Position numbers and translations under genes: made by a program
NCBI GenBank assembly: GCA_016214125.1
Contig: JACRPC010000048.1
Location: forward strand, 17,334 to 81,333
Direction of reading: 5' to 3'
DNA from: Rhodospirillales bacterium
GTDB lineage: Bacteria > Pseudomonadota > Alphaproteobacteria > Rhodospirillales > WMHbin7
DNA: 64,000 nt
The notes under the pieces: generated by a model
Told to the model about the DNA's origin: nothing
Database searches by the model: none
What the model saw: the letters and a program-made list of their open reading frames with translations, nothing else
In this document: piece by piece, positions 27,800 through 36,802 of the stretch
Layout: every line of letters begins with the position of its first letter
Numbering within the stretch: the first letter of the stretch is position 1

Positions 27800-27809
27800 G
27801 GCAATCCGA

Positions 27810-29375
27810 TCAAATCGGCAAGGTGGTGGGGCGCTTCCAGCGCAGCCACAGGAAGAGCTGAAGGCGGGTGATCATGATGGCGGTGAAGAGCGAAGTGAAC
27901 AGTCCGATCGCCAGGGTGACGGCGAAGCCGCGAATGGGGCCGGTGCCGAACTGGAAGAGCAAGATGGCGGCGATCAGGGTGGTGAGCTGGGAATCGACGA
28001 TGGTGACCAGCGCCCGGTCGAAGCCGGCGCCCAGGGCCGAGATGACGCCGCGGCCCAGCCGGAATTCCTCGCGCATGCGCTCATAGATCAGCACGTTGGC
28101 ATCGACCGCCATGCCCATGGTGAGCACGATGCCGGCGATGCCGGGCAGCGTCAGCGTCGCCCCCACCGCCGACAGGCAGCCGATCAGGAGCACGATGTTG
28201 ACGATCAGGGACAGATCGGCGAAGACGCCGAACAGGCCATAGACCACCACCATGAAGATGGCGACGAAGATCAGCCCGATGATGCTGGCGATCTTGCCGG
28301 CCCGGATCGAATCGGCGCCAAGATCGGGGCCGACGGTGCGCTCCTCGAGAATGGTGAGGGGCGCCGGAAGGGCGCCGGCGCGCAGCAGAAGCGCCAGGTC
28401 CTGGGCGCTCTGTATGGTGAAATTGCCCGATATCACCCCCGATCCACCCAGGATCGGCTCGCGAATCACCGGGGCGCTGATCACCTTGCCATCCAGGACG
28501 ATGGCGAATTGCTTCTGCACGTTTTCCTGGGTGATCTGGCCGAACTTCTTGGCGCCCTGGGCGTTGAAGCGGAAGGAGACCACCGGCATGGCGTCTTGGA
28601 AGGTCGATTGGGCGTTGACCAAAGCCTCGCCGCCTAGTTCCACCCGTTTCCGCACCACCACCAGCCCACCCGATTGCTGGCGGCTGTCGGCGTCGGGCAG
28701 CGCCATCGAGCCGGGCGGCAGGCGGCCGGCGACGGCGTCGGCCGGGCTGACGCCGTAATCGACCAGATGGAAGGTGAGCTTGGCGGTCTTGCCCAGCAGA
28801 CGCTTCACCCGCTCGGGATCGTCGACGCCGGGAAGCTGAACCAGAATCCGATCCTCGCCCTGACGGACGATGGTCGATTCGCGGGTGCCCAGCTCGTCGA
28901 TGCGCCGGCGCACGATTTCGATCGATTGCACCACGGCGGCGGTTTTGCGCTCGGAGAGCGCTTGGGGCGAATAGCGCAGCAGGAACAGCCCATCCTCGCG
29001 CGGCTCGAGATCGAGCCCGGTCTCGATGCCGCGCAAGAGGGTACGGGCCTTGTCGCGTTGATCGGCCTCGGGAATGCGGACCGACAGGCTGTCGCCTTCC
29101 ACCCCCAGCCCGACATAGCGGAGGTTGTCCTTGCGCAGCGCGGTGCGTGTGGTCTCGACCAGCGACGCCAGTTGCTCGCGCAGCACCGATTTCAGATCGA
29201 CCTCAAGCAGAAGGTGCGAACCGCCCTGCAGGTCGAGTCCCAGACTTACCGGCCCCAACCAGGACGGCAGCGCCTTTTGCAAGCGCTCGGAAAAGACGTT
29301 GGGCAAGGCAAACAGAAACCCGGCTAGGCAAAGGCCCAGCACCAGCACCAGCTTCCAAGTTGGATAACGTGCCAT
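27810..29375 (-). CDS. secD: Protein translocase subunit SecD
   Basis: SecD is the large partner of SecF, with a big periplasmic P1 domain between helices 1 and 2. The 521-residue product shows LGLDLQGGSHLLLEVD, the periplasmic VRRRIDELGTRESTIVRQG, and the membrane motif GMAVDANVLIYERMREE that takes part in proton coupling. It follows yajC by 18 bases on the same strand. Confidence 0.95.
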   Translation of the reverse strand: MARYPTWKLVLVLGLCLAGFLFALPNVFSERLQKALPSWLGPVSLGLDLQGGSHLLLEVDLKSVLREQLASLVETTRTALRKDNLRYVGLGVEGDSLSVRIPEADQRDKARTLLRGIETGLDLEPREDGLFLLRYSPQALSERKTAAVVQSIEIVRRRIDELGTRESTIVRQGEDRILVQLPGVDDPERVKRLLGKTAKLTFHLVDYGVSPADAVAGRLPPGSMALPDADSRQQSGGLVVVRKRVELGGEALVNAQSTFQDAMPVVSFRFNAQGAKKFGQITQENVQKQFAIVLDGKVISAPVIREPILGGSGVISGNFTIQSAQDLALLLRAGALPAPLTILEERTVGPDLGADSIRAGKIASIIGLIFVAIFMVVVYGLFGVFADLSLIVNIVLLIGCLSAVGATLTLPGIAGIVLTMGMAVDANVLIYERMREEFRLGRGVISALGAGFDRALVTIVDSQLTTLIAAILLFQFGTGPIRGFAVTLAIGLFTSLFTAIMITRLQLFLWLRWKRPTTLPI

Positions 29376-29393
29376 GGCCGATCGGTCCGAAGG

Positions 29394-29822
29394 TCAGGTC
29401 TTGTCCTTGCCGGACAGGAGTTTGCCCAGGAAGCCGGCCGCCCCGCCCTTGGCCGCGCCCTCGCCTTGGGCGGGCTTCGCCTCGTCGGACTTGGCAGTAC
29501 CGCCCGGCTCGGTGCGGTTCAGCACGTCGGCCACGGTGGCCCGGATCACCTTGACCCGCACGTTCTCGGCCACCTCGATGGTGATTTCGTTGTCTTCGAC
29601 CTTGGTGACGGTGCCCAGCATGCCGCCGCCGGTGACGATGCGGTCGCCCTTGCGGATGGTGCCCAGCATTTCCTTGTGGCTCTTCATCTTCTTCTGCTGC
29701 GGACGGATGAGCAGGAAATAGAAGATGACGAAGATCAGGATCAGCGGCAGGAAGGATTCCAGCCCGCCCATGGCCGAAGGAGCGGCAGGGGCGGCCTGGG
29801 CGTAGGCGGTCGAGATCAGCAT
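29394..29822 (-). CDS. yajC: Preprotein translocase subunit YajC
   Basis: YajC is a small single-helix inner-membrane protein associated with SecDF and SecYEG. The 142-residue product has the helix LILIFVIFYFLLIRPQQKK and the following KGDRIVTGGGMLGTV segment, both diagnostic. The Ala/Lys/Gly-rich C-terminal extension is longer than in E. coli. It begins the yajC-secD-secF operon, divergent from the chromate transporter gene 77 bases away. Confidence 0.95.
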   Translation of the reverse strand: MLISTAYAQAAPAAPSAMGGLESFLPLILIFVIFYFLLIRPQQKKMKSHKEMLGTIRKGDRIVTGGGMLGTVTKVEDNEITIEVAENVRVKVIRATVADVLNRTEPGGTAKSDEAKPAQGEGAAKGGAAGFLGKLLSGKDKT

Positions 29823-29899
29823 GTGTTAGTCTCCCAATTCGAACCGTGCGGACTATACCGGTCCCCGCCAGGGATGCAACACGATATCCGGTGGTGCCG

Positions 29900-31267
29900 A
29901 TGCCGATCCCTTCCGCCCCGCCCGCCCCGGTCTCCTTTGCCGAAGCCCTCCGGCTTTGGCTGAAGATCGGCCTTATCGGCTTCGGCGGCCCGGCCGGCCA
30001 GATCGCCCTCATGCACCGCCTGGTGGTCGAGGAGCGCCGATGGGTGGGCGAGGAACGGTTTCTGCACGCTCTTAACTACTGCATGTTGCTGCCTGGCCCC
30101 GAGGCCCAACAGCTCGCCACCTATCTCGGTTGGCTTCTGCACCGCACGGCGGGCGGGCTGGCGGCCGGCATCCTGTTCGTCCTTCCCGGCGCGCTTTTCA
30201 TGGGGGCCTTGAGCGCCATTTACGTCGCCACCCATGAGATGGCGGTCGTCCAGGCCCTGTTCTTCGGCATCAAGGCGGCCGTGCTGGCGGTGGTCATCGA
30301 GGCGTTGGTGCGAATCGGCAAGCGGGCGCTGCGCAACCGGGCGATGATCGGGCTGATGGCGGCGGCTTTCCTGGCGCTTTTCCTGTTCGACGCCCCCTTC
30401 CCCCTGGTGGTTGCCTTCGCCGGCCTGATCGGCCTGGTCGGCGCCCGGCTCAAACCCGATCTTTTCGCGCCTGCCAAACCCTCCGATCAGGCGAAAAACA
30501 AGGCCGCCATCGACGCCAAGTTCGAGGCCGGCCAATTGGACTGGGCCCGGCCCAGCCTGGCGCGGGCAGTCCGCACCCTCGCCGTCTGGCTCGCCCTCTG
30601 GTTCATACCATTGATATTGTTGTTTATTTGGCTTGGTCAGGATCACGTTTTGGTGCAAGAGGGCATCTTCTTCAGCAAGATGGCGGTGGTCACCTTCGGC
30701 GGCGCCTATGCCGTGCTGGCCTATGTCGCCCAGGAGGCGGTGAACGGCTTCGGTTGGCTCGGTCCGGGTGCCATGCTCGATGGCTTGGGTTTGGCCGAAA
30801 CCACGCCCGGCCCCTTGATCCTGGTGCTGCAATTCGTGGGCTTCCTGGCCGCCTTCAACCATCCGGGCGGACTCGATCCTTGGCTGGCGGGTGGGCTGGG
30901 GGCAATCGTCACCCTATGGGCCACCTTCACGCCTTGCTTCCTTTGGATTTTCCTGGGTGCCCCCTATATCGAAATCCTGCGCGGCAACCGGGCCTTGAGC
31001 GGCGCCCTGGCCGCCATCACGGCCGCCGTGGCGGGCGTCATCCTCAATCTGGCGATCTGGTTCGCTCTGCATGTTCTGTTCGCCCGGCTCGACCCCTGGC
31101 AGGGCTATGGGCTTCGCCTGCTGATTCCCGATTGGTCGAGCCTTGATCCCTGGGCCTTGCTCCTGGGAGCGGCCTCGGCCCTGGCGATGCTGCGCTTCAA
31201 GGTGAACATGCTCGTGGTGTTGGGCAGCGCGGCGGCGCTCGGCCTGGTGATCCACGCTCTATCGTGA
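29900..31267 (+). CDS. chrA: Chromate efflux transporter
   Basis: This 455-residue membrane protein belongs to the CHR family. It has two homologous halves; each starts with the family motif, here KIGLIGFGGPAGQIALMHR near residue 20 and VTFGGAYAVLAYVAQEAV near residue 260, and the second half has LGLAETTPGPLILVLQFVGF. ChrA expels chromate, often for resistance. The ATG at 29900 is preferred; the frame extends 54 bases upstream without a ribosome site. Its 3' end nearly meets the convergent DUF2235 gene. No regulator is adjacent. Confidence 0.9.
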   Translation: MPIPSAPPAPVSFAEALRLWLKIGLIGFGGPAGQIALMHRLVVEERRWVGEERFLHALNYCMLLPGPEAQQLATYLGWLLHRTAGGLAAGILFVLPGALFMGALSAIYVATHEMAVVQALFFGIKAAVLAVVIEALVRIGKRALRNRAMIGLMAAAFLALFLFDAPFPLVVAFAGLIGLVGARLKPDLFAPAKPSDQAKNKAAIDAKFEAGQLDWARPSLARAVRTLAVWLALWFIPLILLFIWLGQDHVLVQEGIFFSKMAVVTFGGAYAVLAYVAQEAVNGFGWLGPGAMLDGLGLAETTPGPLILVLQFVGFLAAFNHPGGLDPWLAGGLGAIVTLWATFTPCFLWIFLGAPYIEILRGNRALSGALAAITAAVAGVILNLAIWFALHVLFARLDPWQGYGLRLLIPDWSSLDPWALLLGAASALAMLRFKVNMLVVLGSAAALGLVIHALS

Positions 31268-31268
31268 T

Positions 31269-32501
31269 TTAGGGCCAAATGGCGGATCGATCGACCTCCC
31301 CATCCCACCCGACCACATCGATCGGCGCCTTGCCACCTCTATTTGCGGCGTTCACGACGGCTGCCAGATTCACCGGCCGATAGGGTTGCGGCTTGCCATC
31401 GGAATCCTCGGGACAATCGTGTAACACCGCCGGGAGATTCCACCGTTGCAGGGCCGAGATGTGTAGGTATTCATTGACCGTCGTCAGGCCTTTCGGAACG
31501 AGATTGCGCCGGTCGTAATCCTTGAACGTCTGGCGGAACCATTCCCCGAACCCATCCCCTTCCGGTACGAGCTGATTGATCAGGCGCTGGTAAGGATAGA
31601 GCTTAGAATCCACATAGAAACCGCTGCGGCTTTCATAGCCTTTTCCATCCACGTATTTCGAGGCGTCGGCAGCGACGATGTCCTTCCAAGAGATGGCAAG
31701 CTCCGTATGCTTGCGCACCCGCTTGATCATCCAGTCCAAGGTGATGTCGGAGAGTTTATTGTCGGCATAGGAGCCACCGATATTGGAGTGGACGCCTGCA
31801 AACCATACTTGTTCGACGATCTGCCCGTCGAATGTCGGCTTTTCCTTTGGGCCCACCCAAAGCGTGGGCGCGAATGCGCTGCGCTTTTCGTCGATCGCCA
31901 CCGCATGGAGTGCAACATCGACGGCCGAGCTAAGCTGAACGTCGTGAAACCGGTAAATGTCCGGAAGAAACCGCCGGCCCAAATCGCCAGGAATGCCGAG
32001 CGATCCCACCGTATCCCAGACGCCGACGCATTTGATTCGAACATCGGCGTAGCGCGCAAGATTAAGGTCTTGGATGGCTTTCTTGCGCGTGTCCAGCTTG
32101 GCGGTGTTGCGGCAGATTTCGATGACTTTCACCAAATCCTTTCCCAGACGCTCCGGATGCAGCAGCCCGCCGGCGGCGATAAATCCCACGAGGCTGCGTG
32201 CCGTGTAGGCTCCGCGCGAAAAACCGAAAACGTAGATTTCGTCGCCCGGCATGTAATTGTTGGCAAGGAAGCGATACCCGTCCATGACGTTCTCGGAAAG
32301 CCCCTCGCCCGAAGCGCCACCAACGATTTTATCGAGCATATTCCCGGTTCCCACGCCCCTGTCGTAAAAGGTGATTTGCCGGGTCTTGAAGGGCGAATCT
32401 TCGCATGGAGTCGCGCGCAACAATTTGACGACATTGGTCGATTGGGAGCCGTTATCGGGCGTGTTCCAGGTCCCGTCGAAAAAAACGACCAAACGAGCCA
32501 T
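31269..32501 (-). CDS. DUF2235 alpha/beta-hydrolase (Tle-like phospholipase fold)
   Basis: This 410-residue protein begins MARLVVFFDGTWNTPDN and has the nucleophile elbow GFSRGAYTAR near residue 93 and VWFAGVHSNIGGSY near residue 225, features of DUF2235 hydrolases related to type VI secretion lipase effectors (Tle). A strong ribosome site (AGGAGG) precedes the ATG at 32501. No type VI secretion, VgrG or immunity gene is nearby, and there is no signal peptide, so an effector role is not supported here. It is somewhat less GC-rich than its neighbours, which suggests recent acquisition. Confidence 0.83.
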   Translation of the reverse strand: MARLVVFFDGTWNTPDNGSQSTNVVKLLRATPCEDSPFKTRQITFYDRGVGTGNMLDKIVGGASGEGLSENVMDGYRFLANNYMPGDEIYVFGFSRGAYTARSLVGFIAAGGLLHPERLGKDLVKVIEICRNTAKLDTRKKAIQDLNLARYADVRIKCVGVWDTVGSLGIPGDLGRRFLPDIYRFHDVQLSSAVDVALHAVAIDEKRSAFAPTLWVGPKEKPTFDGQIVEQVWFAGVHSNIGGSYADNKLSDITLDWMIKRVRKHTELAISWKDIVAADASKYVDGKGYESRSGFYVDSKLYPYQRLINQLVPEGDGFGEWFRQTFKDYDRRNLVPKGLTTVNEYLHISALQRWNLPAVLHDCPEDSDGKPQPYRPVNLAAVVNAANRGGKAPIDVVGWDGEVDRSAIWP

Positions 32502-32658
32502 CTTTTCCTCCTATCGTTCGACAAGTCACATTAATCCAGACATTGATTGCGATGAAGAACAAAATACTACTCATTATTGTTTTTCTAAAATGCTCAATGT
32601 CTTATCCGCGTGTTGCCCTTCCTTGACCCCCCGGGATGGGCTGGCTAGGGTGCCGGCC

Positions 32659-33504
32659 ATGGATGAAAAGACCCTGACCCGCATCGCCCAGGCGCTGGAG
32701 CGCTTGGCCCCCCCGGCCCCGCCGGCCACCGATCTTGCGGCGGCCGACGCCTTCGTCTGGCATGCCGAGGGCGGTTGGCTTGAGCCGGTGCCCTCGGTCA
32801 ACCGGGTGGAGATCGACCTGCTGCTGGGCATCGAGAACCAGCGCGACACGCTCATGGAGAACACCCGCCGTTTCGCCAAAGGCCTGCCGGCCAACAACGC
32901 CCTGTTGTGGGGGGCGCGCGGCACCGGCAAAAGCTCGCTGGTCAAGGCGGTGCATGCCGCCATCAATGCCGAGCGGGCGGGTGCCCTGGTGCTGGTCGAG
33001 ATCCACCGCGACGATATTCCCTCGCTGCCCCGGCTGCTTTCCCGGCTGCGCGGCCAGCCCAGGCGCTGCCTGCTGTTCTGCGACGATCTGTCCTTCGACG
33101 CCCAGGATACTTCCTACAAATCGCTGAAGGCGGTGCTGGAAGGCGGCATCGAGGGCCGGCCGGAAAACGTCGTCTTCTACGCCACTTCGAACCGACGCCA
33201 CCTGATGGCGCGCGAAATGATCGAGAACGAGCGCTCGACCGCCATCAATCCCGGCGAGGCGGTCGAGGAAAAGGTATCGTTGTCCGATCGCTTCGGCCTC
33301 TGGCTGGGCTTCCACAATGTCGATCAGGCGACCTATCTGGCGATCGTCGAGGGCTATGCCCGGCGCTTCGGCCTGACGATCAGCGCCGAGGCCATGCGCG
33401 CCCAGGCCATCGAATGGGCGATGACGCGCGGTTCGCGCTCGGGCCGTACGGCCTGGCAATTCATCCAGGATCTGGCCGGAAGGTTGGGCAAGCCGCTGGG
33501 GTGA
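32659..33504 (+). CDS. DUF815 family AAA-type ATPase
   Basis: This 281-residue P-loop ATPase has Walker A WGARGTGKSSLVKAV near residue 85, Walker B CLLFCDDLSF near 135, a sensor region VVFYATSNRRHLM, and a C-terminal helical lid ending TAWQFIQDLAGRLGKPLG. DUF815 proteins are often encoded near yajC-secDF and nlpD in alphaproteobacteria, but their role is not established. The open frame extends almost 300 bases upstream through AT-rich intergenic sequence; the ATG at 32659 matches the family start. Confidence 0.85.
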   Translation: MDEKTLTRIAQALERLAPPAPPATDLAAADAFVWHAEGGWLEPVPSVNRVEIDLLLGIENQRDTLMENTRRFAKGLPANNALLWGARGTGKSSLVKAVHAAINAERAGALVLVEIHRDDIPSLPRLLSRLRGQPRRCLLFCDDLSFDAQDTSYKSLKAVLEGGIEGRPENVVFYATSNRRHLMAREMIENERSTAINPGEAVEEKVSLSDRFGLWLGFHNVDQATYLAIVEGYARRFGLTISAEAMRAQAIEWAMTRGSRSGRTAWQFIQDLAGRLGKPLG

Positions 33505-33583
33505 GGTGGGCCATTCTTGGCCCAAGCTCGCCTTGAGTTCCGCTCTTGTGTTAGAGTGTCAAAGACTTAATCGGGCTTTGGCC

Positions 33584-33883
33584 ATGCGGCTTTCGGATCG
33601 GGAACGCGACACCATCAAAAACACCGTCGCCAAATGGTTTGGCGCGGACGCTCAAGTGCGTCTGTTCGGTTCCAGGACTGACGATCGGCTGCGTGGCGGC
33701 GATATCGACCTGCACATCGTGACGGCACGGCCCGACCTGGCCAATCTCGATACCGAATTGGCCTTCTCGGTCGATCTCAAGGATAGGATCGGCGAACAGA
33801 AGATCGATGTCGTGCTGCGTCACCAGGCCGAACCGGACCATCCGATCGATCGCCTGGCAAAGGAAAAGGGTATCTTGCTGTGA
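33584..33883 (+). CDS. mntA: MNT-type nucleotidyltransferase, antitoxin of a HEPN/MNT pair
   Basis: This 99-residue minimal nucleotidyltransferase has LFGSRTDDRLRGGDIDLHIV near residue 24, giving the GS...DxD pattern of MNT enzymes. In studied HEPN/MNT (type VII) systems the MNT protein silences its HEPN partner by adding AMP to a Tyr beside the HEPN active site. The ATG at 33584 is preferred over upstream in-frame codons. Its TGA overlaps the GTG start of the HEPN gene, so the two are translationally coupled. Confidence 0.87.
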   Translation: MRLSDRERDTIKNTVAKWFGADAQVRLFGSRTDDRLRGGDIDLHIVTARPDLANLDTELAFSVDLKDRIGEQKIDVVLRHQAEPDHPIDRLAKEKGILL

Positions 33884-34380
33884 ACGCGATCGTCGCCGAA
33901 AGTCTGGCTTCGGCCCATAATCTAGGCGCCCGGCTGGCCTGGTCTTACGGCCGGATAAGCCCTCTTTTCCCGGTCCGTCCCGAGGCGATTGCCGGCTTGA
34001 ACGAGGAAGCGGTCGAGCGGATCGACGCCTTCCTGTTCCGCTTCAACAGTCTCTTTTCCATGATCCAGGATCATCTGTTCAAGGGCATCGCGGCCCTCGA
34101 GATGGAAGACATTTCCGACAAGTCGAACAAGGACAAATCGAATTTGATGGAAAAGTTGGGCGCCATCCAATCGGCGACCGGATTCACCACCATGGCCGAA
34201 CTTCGAAACAAGCTTGCGCACCATTATCCGTTTGAAGCCAAGAAGCAGGCCGAACGGCTCAACGCAGCTTGGCAACGCTGCCCGGAATTGATCGCGATCC
34301 TGAATGGCCTTATCGCTTATGTCGCGGCGAAGAAGCTCGTCGCGGGCCTGCTGCCACTGCCCGCCATCCCCCTCAAATAA
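33880..34380 (+). CDS. hepT: HEPN-domain toxin of a HEPN/MNT pair
   Basis: This 166-residue helical protein has AELRNKLAHHYPF near residue 108, which contains the R-x4-H-x-Y catalytic motif of HepT ribonucleases, with the Tyr that MNT partners adenylylate. The start is a GTG overlapping the MNT stop. It is longer than the usual HEPN toxin of about 140 residues. Its end overlaps the convergent MoaD-like gene by 8 bases. The pair sits between the DUF815 gene and the NlpD-like gene, an apparent insertion. Confidence 0.82.
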   Translation: MNAIVAESLASAHNLGARLAWSYGRISPLFPVRPEAIAGLNEEAVERIDAFLFRFNSLFSMIQDHLFKGIAALEMEDISDKSNKDKSNLMEKLGAIQSATGFTTMAELRNKLAHHYPFEAKKQAERLNAAWQRCPELIAILNGLIAYVAAKKLVAGLLPLPAIPLK

Positions 34381-34690
34381 CCGGCGCGCCATAGCCCCAA
34401 CTGTAGGGAACCGGGCCCGACAGCGCCACCACATCGCCATCGTCGAGCGGCGCCGATTTCGAGATGCCGCCCAGCCGGTGCGGCGAGGCATCGCGCCCGT
34501 TCACCAAGGCCAAATAGATCTCGCTTTCCGCCAGACCCAGGCGGCTGGCGATGTCGCCCAGGGTGGCGCCGGCGGGCAGGCGCAGGCGATGGCACCAGCC
34601 GCCGGCCACCCGATCGGAGAGGCTGTTGTACAGCCGGACCTCGACCGCGATGGTCTGGCCGGCGCTGTTATGGCCGATGTCGAAATTCAT
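34373..34690 (-). CDS. MoaD/ThiS-like ubiquitin-fold protein lacking a GG tail
   Basis: This 105-residue protein resembles the MoaD/ThiS beta-grasp family: TIAVEVRLYNSLSDRVAGG, a core with LRLPAGATLGDIASRLGL, LALVNGRD and LDDGDVVALSGPV. It ends YSWGYGAPVI and not in the Gly-Gly needed for thiocarboxylate formation, so it cannot act as a standard sulfur carrier unless processed. It is isolated from the molybdenum genes at 21.2-22.9 kb. Its function is unknown; the fold assignment is moderately sure. Confidence 0.65.
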   Translation of the reverse strand: MNFDIGHNSAGQTIAVEVRLYNSLSDRVAGGWCHRLRLPAGATLGDIASRLGLAESEIYLALVNGRDASPHRLGGISKSAPLDDGDVVALSGPVPYSWGYGAPVI

Positions 34691-34734
34691 GGCGAAAGCT
34701 TAAAAGATCGCCCGGTCGCCTACCCTGACCCCCG

Positions 34735-35769
34735 TCAAGAGCGTTCGAGCTGGTCGCGTGGATCGACCGGCCTCGCTCCTTTGCGAATCTCGAAATGGAG
34801 CTGGGGGGCTGAGACGCCGCCGGTCGCCCCGACCTTAGCGATGGTCTGGCCGCGCTTCACCTTGTCGCCGCGCCCGACCAGAAGCTGGTCGAGATGGGCG
34901 TAGGCGGTCATCCAACCGCCTTCATGTTTAATAAGAAGAAGGCTGCCGAACCCTTTGAGTTCATTGCCGGCATAGACGACAACGCCATTCTCCGATGCCT
35001 TGACCGGTGTCCCCTTTGGGGCGGCGATGTTAATCCCATCATTCTGAATGCCCTTGCCGCCCCAGCCATAGGCGGCGATCACCTTTCCCTTCACCGGCCA
35101 CAGGAAGGATTTGCCGGCGCGCGGTGGCGGCTTGGGAATCGCCACCGCCTGCGGCTGGGGACCGGGCTGGGCGGCCGCTGTCGGCTCGGGCGGAGGCGGC
35201 GGTTCGGGCGCCTTGGCATGGGAAGGCGGCGGTTCGGGCGGCGGCAGGCTTTCGCTTGCCACGGCCAGCTCGGCCGGCTTGGGCGGTGCGCCCGGCTCGC
35301 CCGGCAATTTCAGGCGCTGGCCGACCCGGATGGTGTAGGGCTCGGCAAGATTGTTAAGCTCGATCAGGGTGCGCGGGTCGAGATTGTGCCGCCGGGCAAT
35401 CAGCGCCACGGTCTCGCCCTTCTCGACCACATGGTCGCGGGTCGAGGGTAGCACCAGATGTTGGCCGGCCTGCAGCCCATAGGGCGGCTTCAGGCGGTTG
35501 GCCTCGATCAGCTCGCGCACCCCGACATTGTGACGCCTGGCGATGGCGTGAACCGTGTCCCCCTTCTCCACGGTCACGCTGGAACCGGGGGGCAATTCGA
35601 TCACCTTGACGGGGGCCGGCGGTGCCTTGGGCGGCGGCTCGGCCGGTCGGGAGGGTGGCGCTTGAACGGCTTTCGGCGGCGCCTTGAAGGCCGGCACGTA
35701 ATCCTCGACCCAGGCGCAGCCGGCCAGGACCAGAATCGACAGTGCGGCGATCGGGCGTATCGCTCCCAT
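34735..35769 (-). CDS. nlpD: NlpD-like lipoprotein with two LysM domains and degenerate M23 peptidase
   Basis: This 344-residue protein has a lipoprotein signal ending LSILVLAGC (Cys18), two LysM peptidoglycan-binding domains (about 67-110 and 112-155; VEKGDTVHAIARRHNV and VEKGETVALIARRHNL), a Pro-rich linker and a C-terminal M23 domain. The first zinc motif reads NDGINIAA and not HxGxD, so it is probably a non-catalytic activator of amidases, as for E. coli NlpD. Position next to pcm and surE matches nlpD in other proteobacteria. The ATG at 35769 is chosen because it gives the lipobox. Confidence 0.87.
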   Translation of the reverse strand: MGAIRPIAALSILVLAGCAWVEDYVPAFKAPPKAVQAPPSRPAEPPPKAPPAPVKVIELPPGSSVTVEKGDTVHAIARRHNVGVRELIEANRLKPPYGLQAGQHLVLPSTRDHVVEKGETVALIARRHNLDPRTLIELNNLAEPYTIRVGQRLKLPGEPGAPPKPAELAVASESLPPPEPPPSHAKAPEPPPPPEPTAAAQPGPQPQAVAIPKPPPRAGKSFLWPVKGKVIAAYGWGGKGIQNDGINIAAPKGTPVKASENGVVVYAGNELKGFGSLLLIKHEGGWMTAYAHLDQLLVGRGDKVKRGQTIAKVGATGGVSAPQLHFEIRKGARPVDPRDQLERS

Positions 35770-35847
35770 AATGACCAATGTCGGGGAAAAAGCTTGCGAA
35801 GCGGTTAATTGGGGCGCCAGAATCGGTTTTGGCAGTCGAGGCCTTGC

Positions 35848-36795
35848 ATGCACACACGATCGATCGCGTCCTGGCGCCACAGCCATGTCTTTCTCGGTTC
35901 CGGCCACGCCGCCAACGAGCGCCGGACCTGGATCGTCGTCGCCCTCACGCTGGCCTTCATGGTGGTCGAGATCGGCGCCGGCATGCTCTTCCAATCGATG
36001 GCCCTGGTCGCCGATGGCTGGCACATGGCGACCCATGCGGCGGCGCTGGCGATCGCCGCCTTCGCCTACCGTTTCGCCAGCCGCCATGCCCAGGATGCGC
36101 GCTTTACCTTCGGCACCGGCAAAGTGGGCGATCTGGCCGGCTATACCAGCGCGGTCATCTTGGGCCTTGTCGCCCTCTTGATTGCCTGGGAATCGGCCCA
36201 GCGCCTGATCGATCCGCGCCCAATCGCCTTCGCCGAGGCCTTGGCGGTGGCGGTGGCGGGACTGATCGTCAATCTGGCGAGCGCCGCCCTGCTCGCCAGC
36301 CCCAAGACCAATCGTGATCATGGCCACAGTCATGATCACGGCCACAGTCACAGCCACGATGACCCCGATCACAATCTCAATTCCGCCTACGCCCATGTGC
36401 TGGCCGACGCGCTCACCTCGATCCTGGCGATCCTCGCTTTGGGGCTGGGGCTGCTCTGGAATTGGCGCTGGCTGGACGCCGTGATCGGGTTGGTGGGAGC
36501 GGTGGTGATCCTGACTTGGTCGGTTGGCCTGATGCGCGACGCCGCCGGCACGCTACTCGATGTCGAGGCCGATGGCGATTTGGCCGCCTCGATCCGCCAG
36601 ACCATCGAGGCCGATCCGGCCGATCGCATCGCCGATCTGCATCTGTGGCGGGTGGGGCCCGGTCAATTCGCCGTCATTCTCTCGATCGTCACCGACCGCG
36701 CCATGACGGTCGAAGGCTACCGCGCCCTCCTGGCCGGCGATCCGCGCATCCGCCATCTCACCATCGAAATTCAGCCCTGCTGCCAAGCGGCCTGA
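35848..36795 (+). CDS. Cation diffusion facilitator (DmeF/CzcD-like) divalent metal exporter
   Basis: This 315-residue inner-membrane protein has six predicted helices. ALVADGWHMATHAAAL in helix 2 and HVLADALTSILAI in helix 5 contain the zinc-site Asp and His residues. A His-rich loop (HGHSHDHGHSHSHDD, about 165-180) and the cytoplasmic C-terminal domain are present. It exports Zn, Co, Ni or similar ions by proton exchange; DmeF-type members have the N-terminal H-x-H seen here as WRHSHVFLG. It is inserted between the nlpD-like gene (divergent) and pcm. Confidence 0.88.
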   Translation: MHTRSIASWRHSHVFLGSGHAANERRTWIVVALTLAFMVVEIGAGMLFQSMALVADGWHMATHAAALAIAAFAYRFASRHAQDARFTFGTGKVGDLAGYTSAVILGLVALLIAWESAQRLIDPRPIAFAEALAVAVAGLIVNLASAALLASPKTNRDHGHSHDHGHSHSHDDPDHNLNSAYAHVLADALTSILAILALGLGLLWNWRWLDAVIGLVGAVVILTWSVGLMRDAAGTLLDVEADGDLAASIRQTIEADPADRIADLHLWRVGPGQFAVILSIVTDRAMTVEGYRALLAGDPRIRHLTIEIQPCCQAA

Positions 36796-36802
36796 GCCCC
36801 CC

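Noticed and set aside
31795..31840. Asn in the DUF2235 motif GVHSNIGG read as a loss of a catalytic Asp.
   Set aside because: Members of this family vary at this position, so loss of activity cannot be claimed from this residue.
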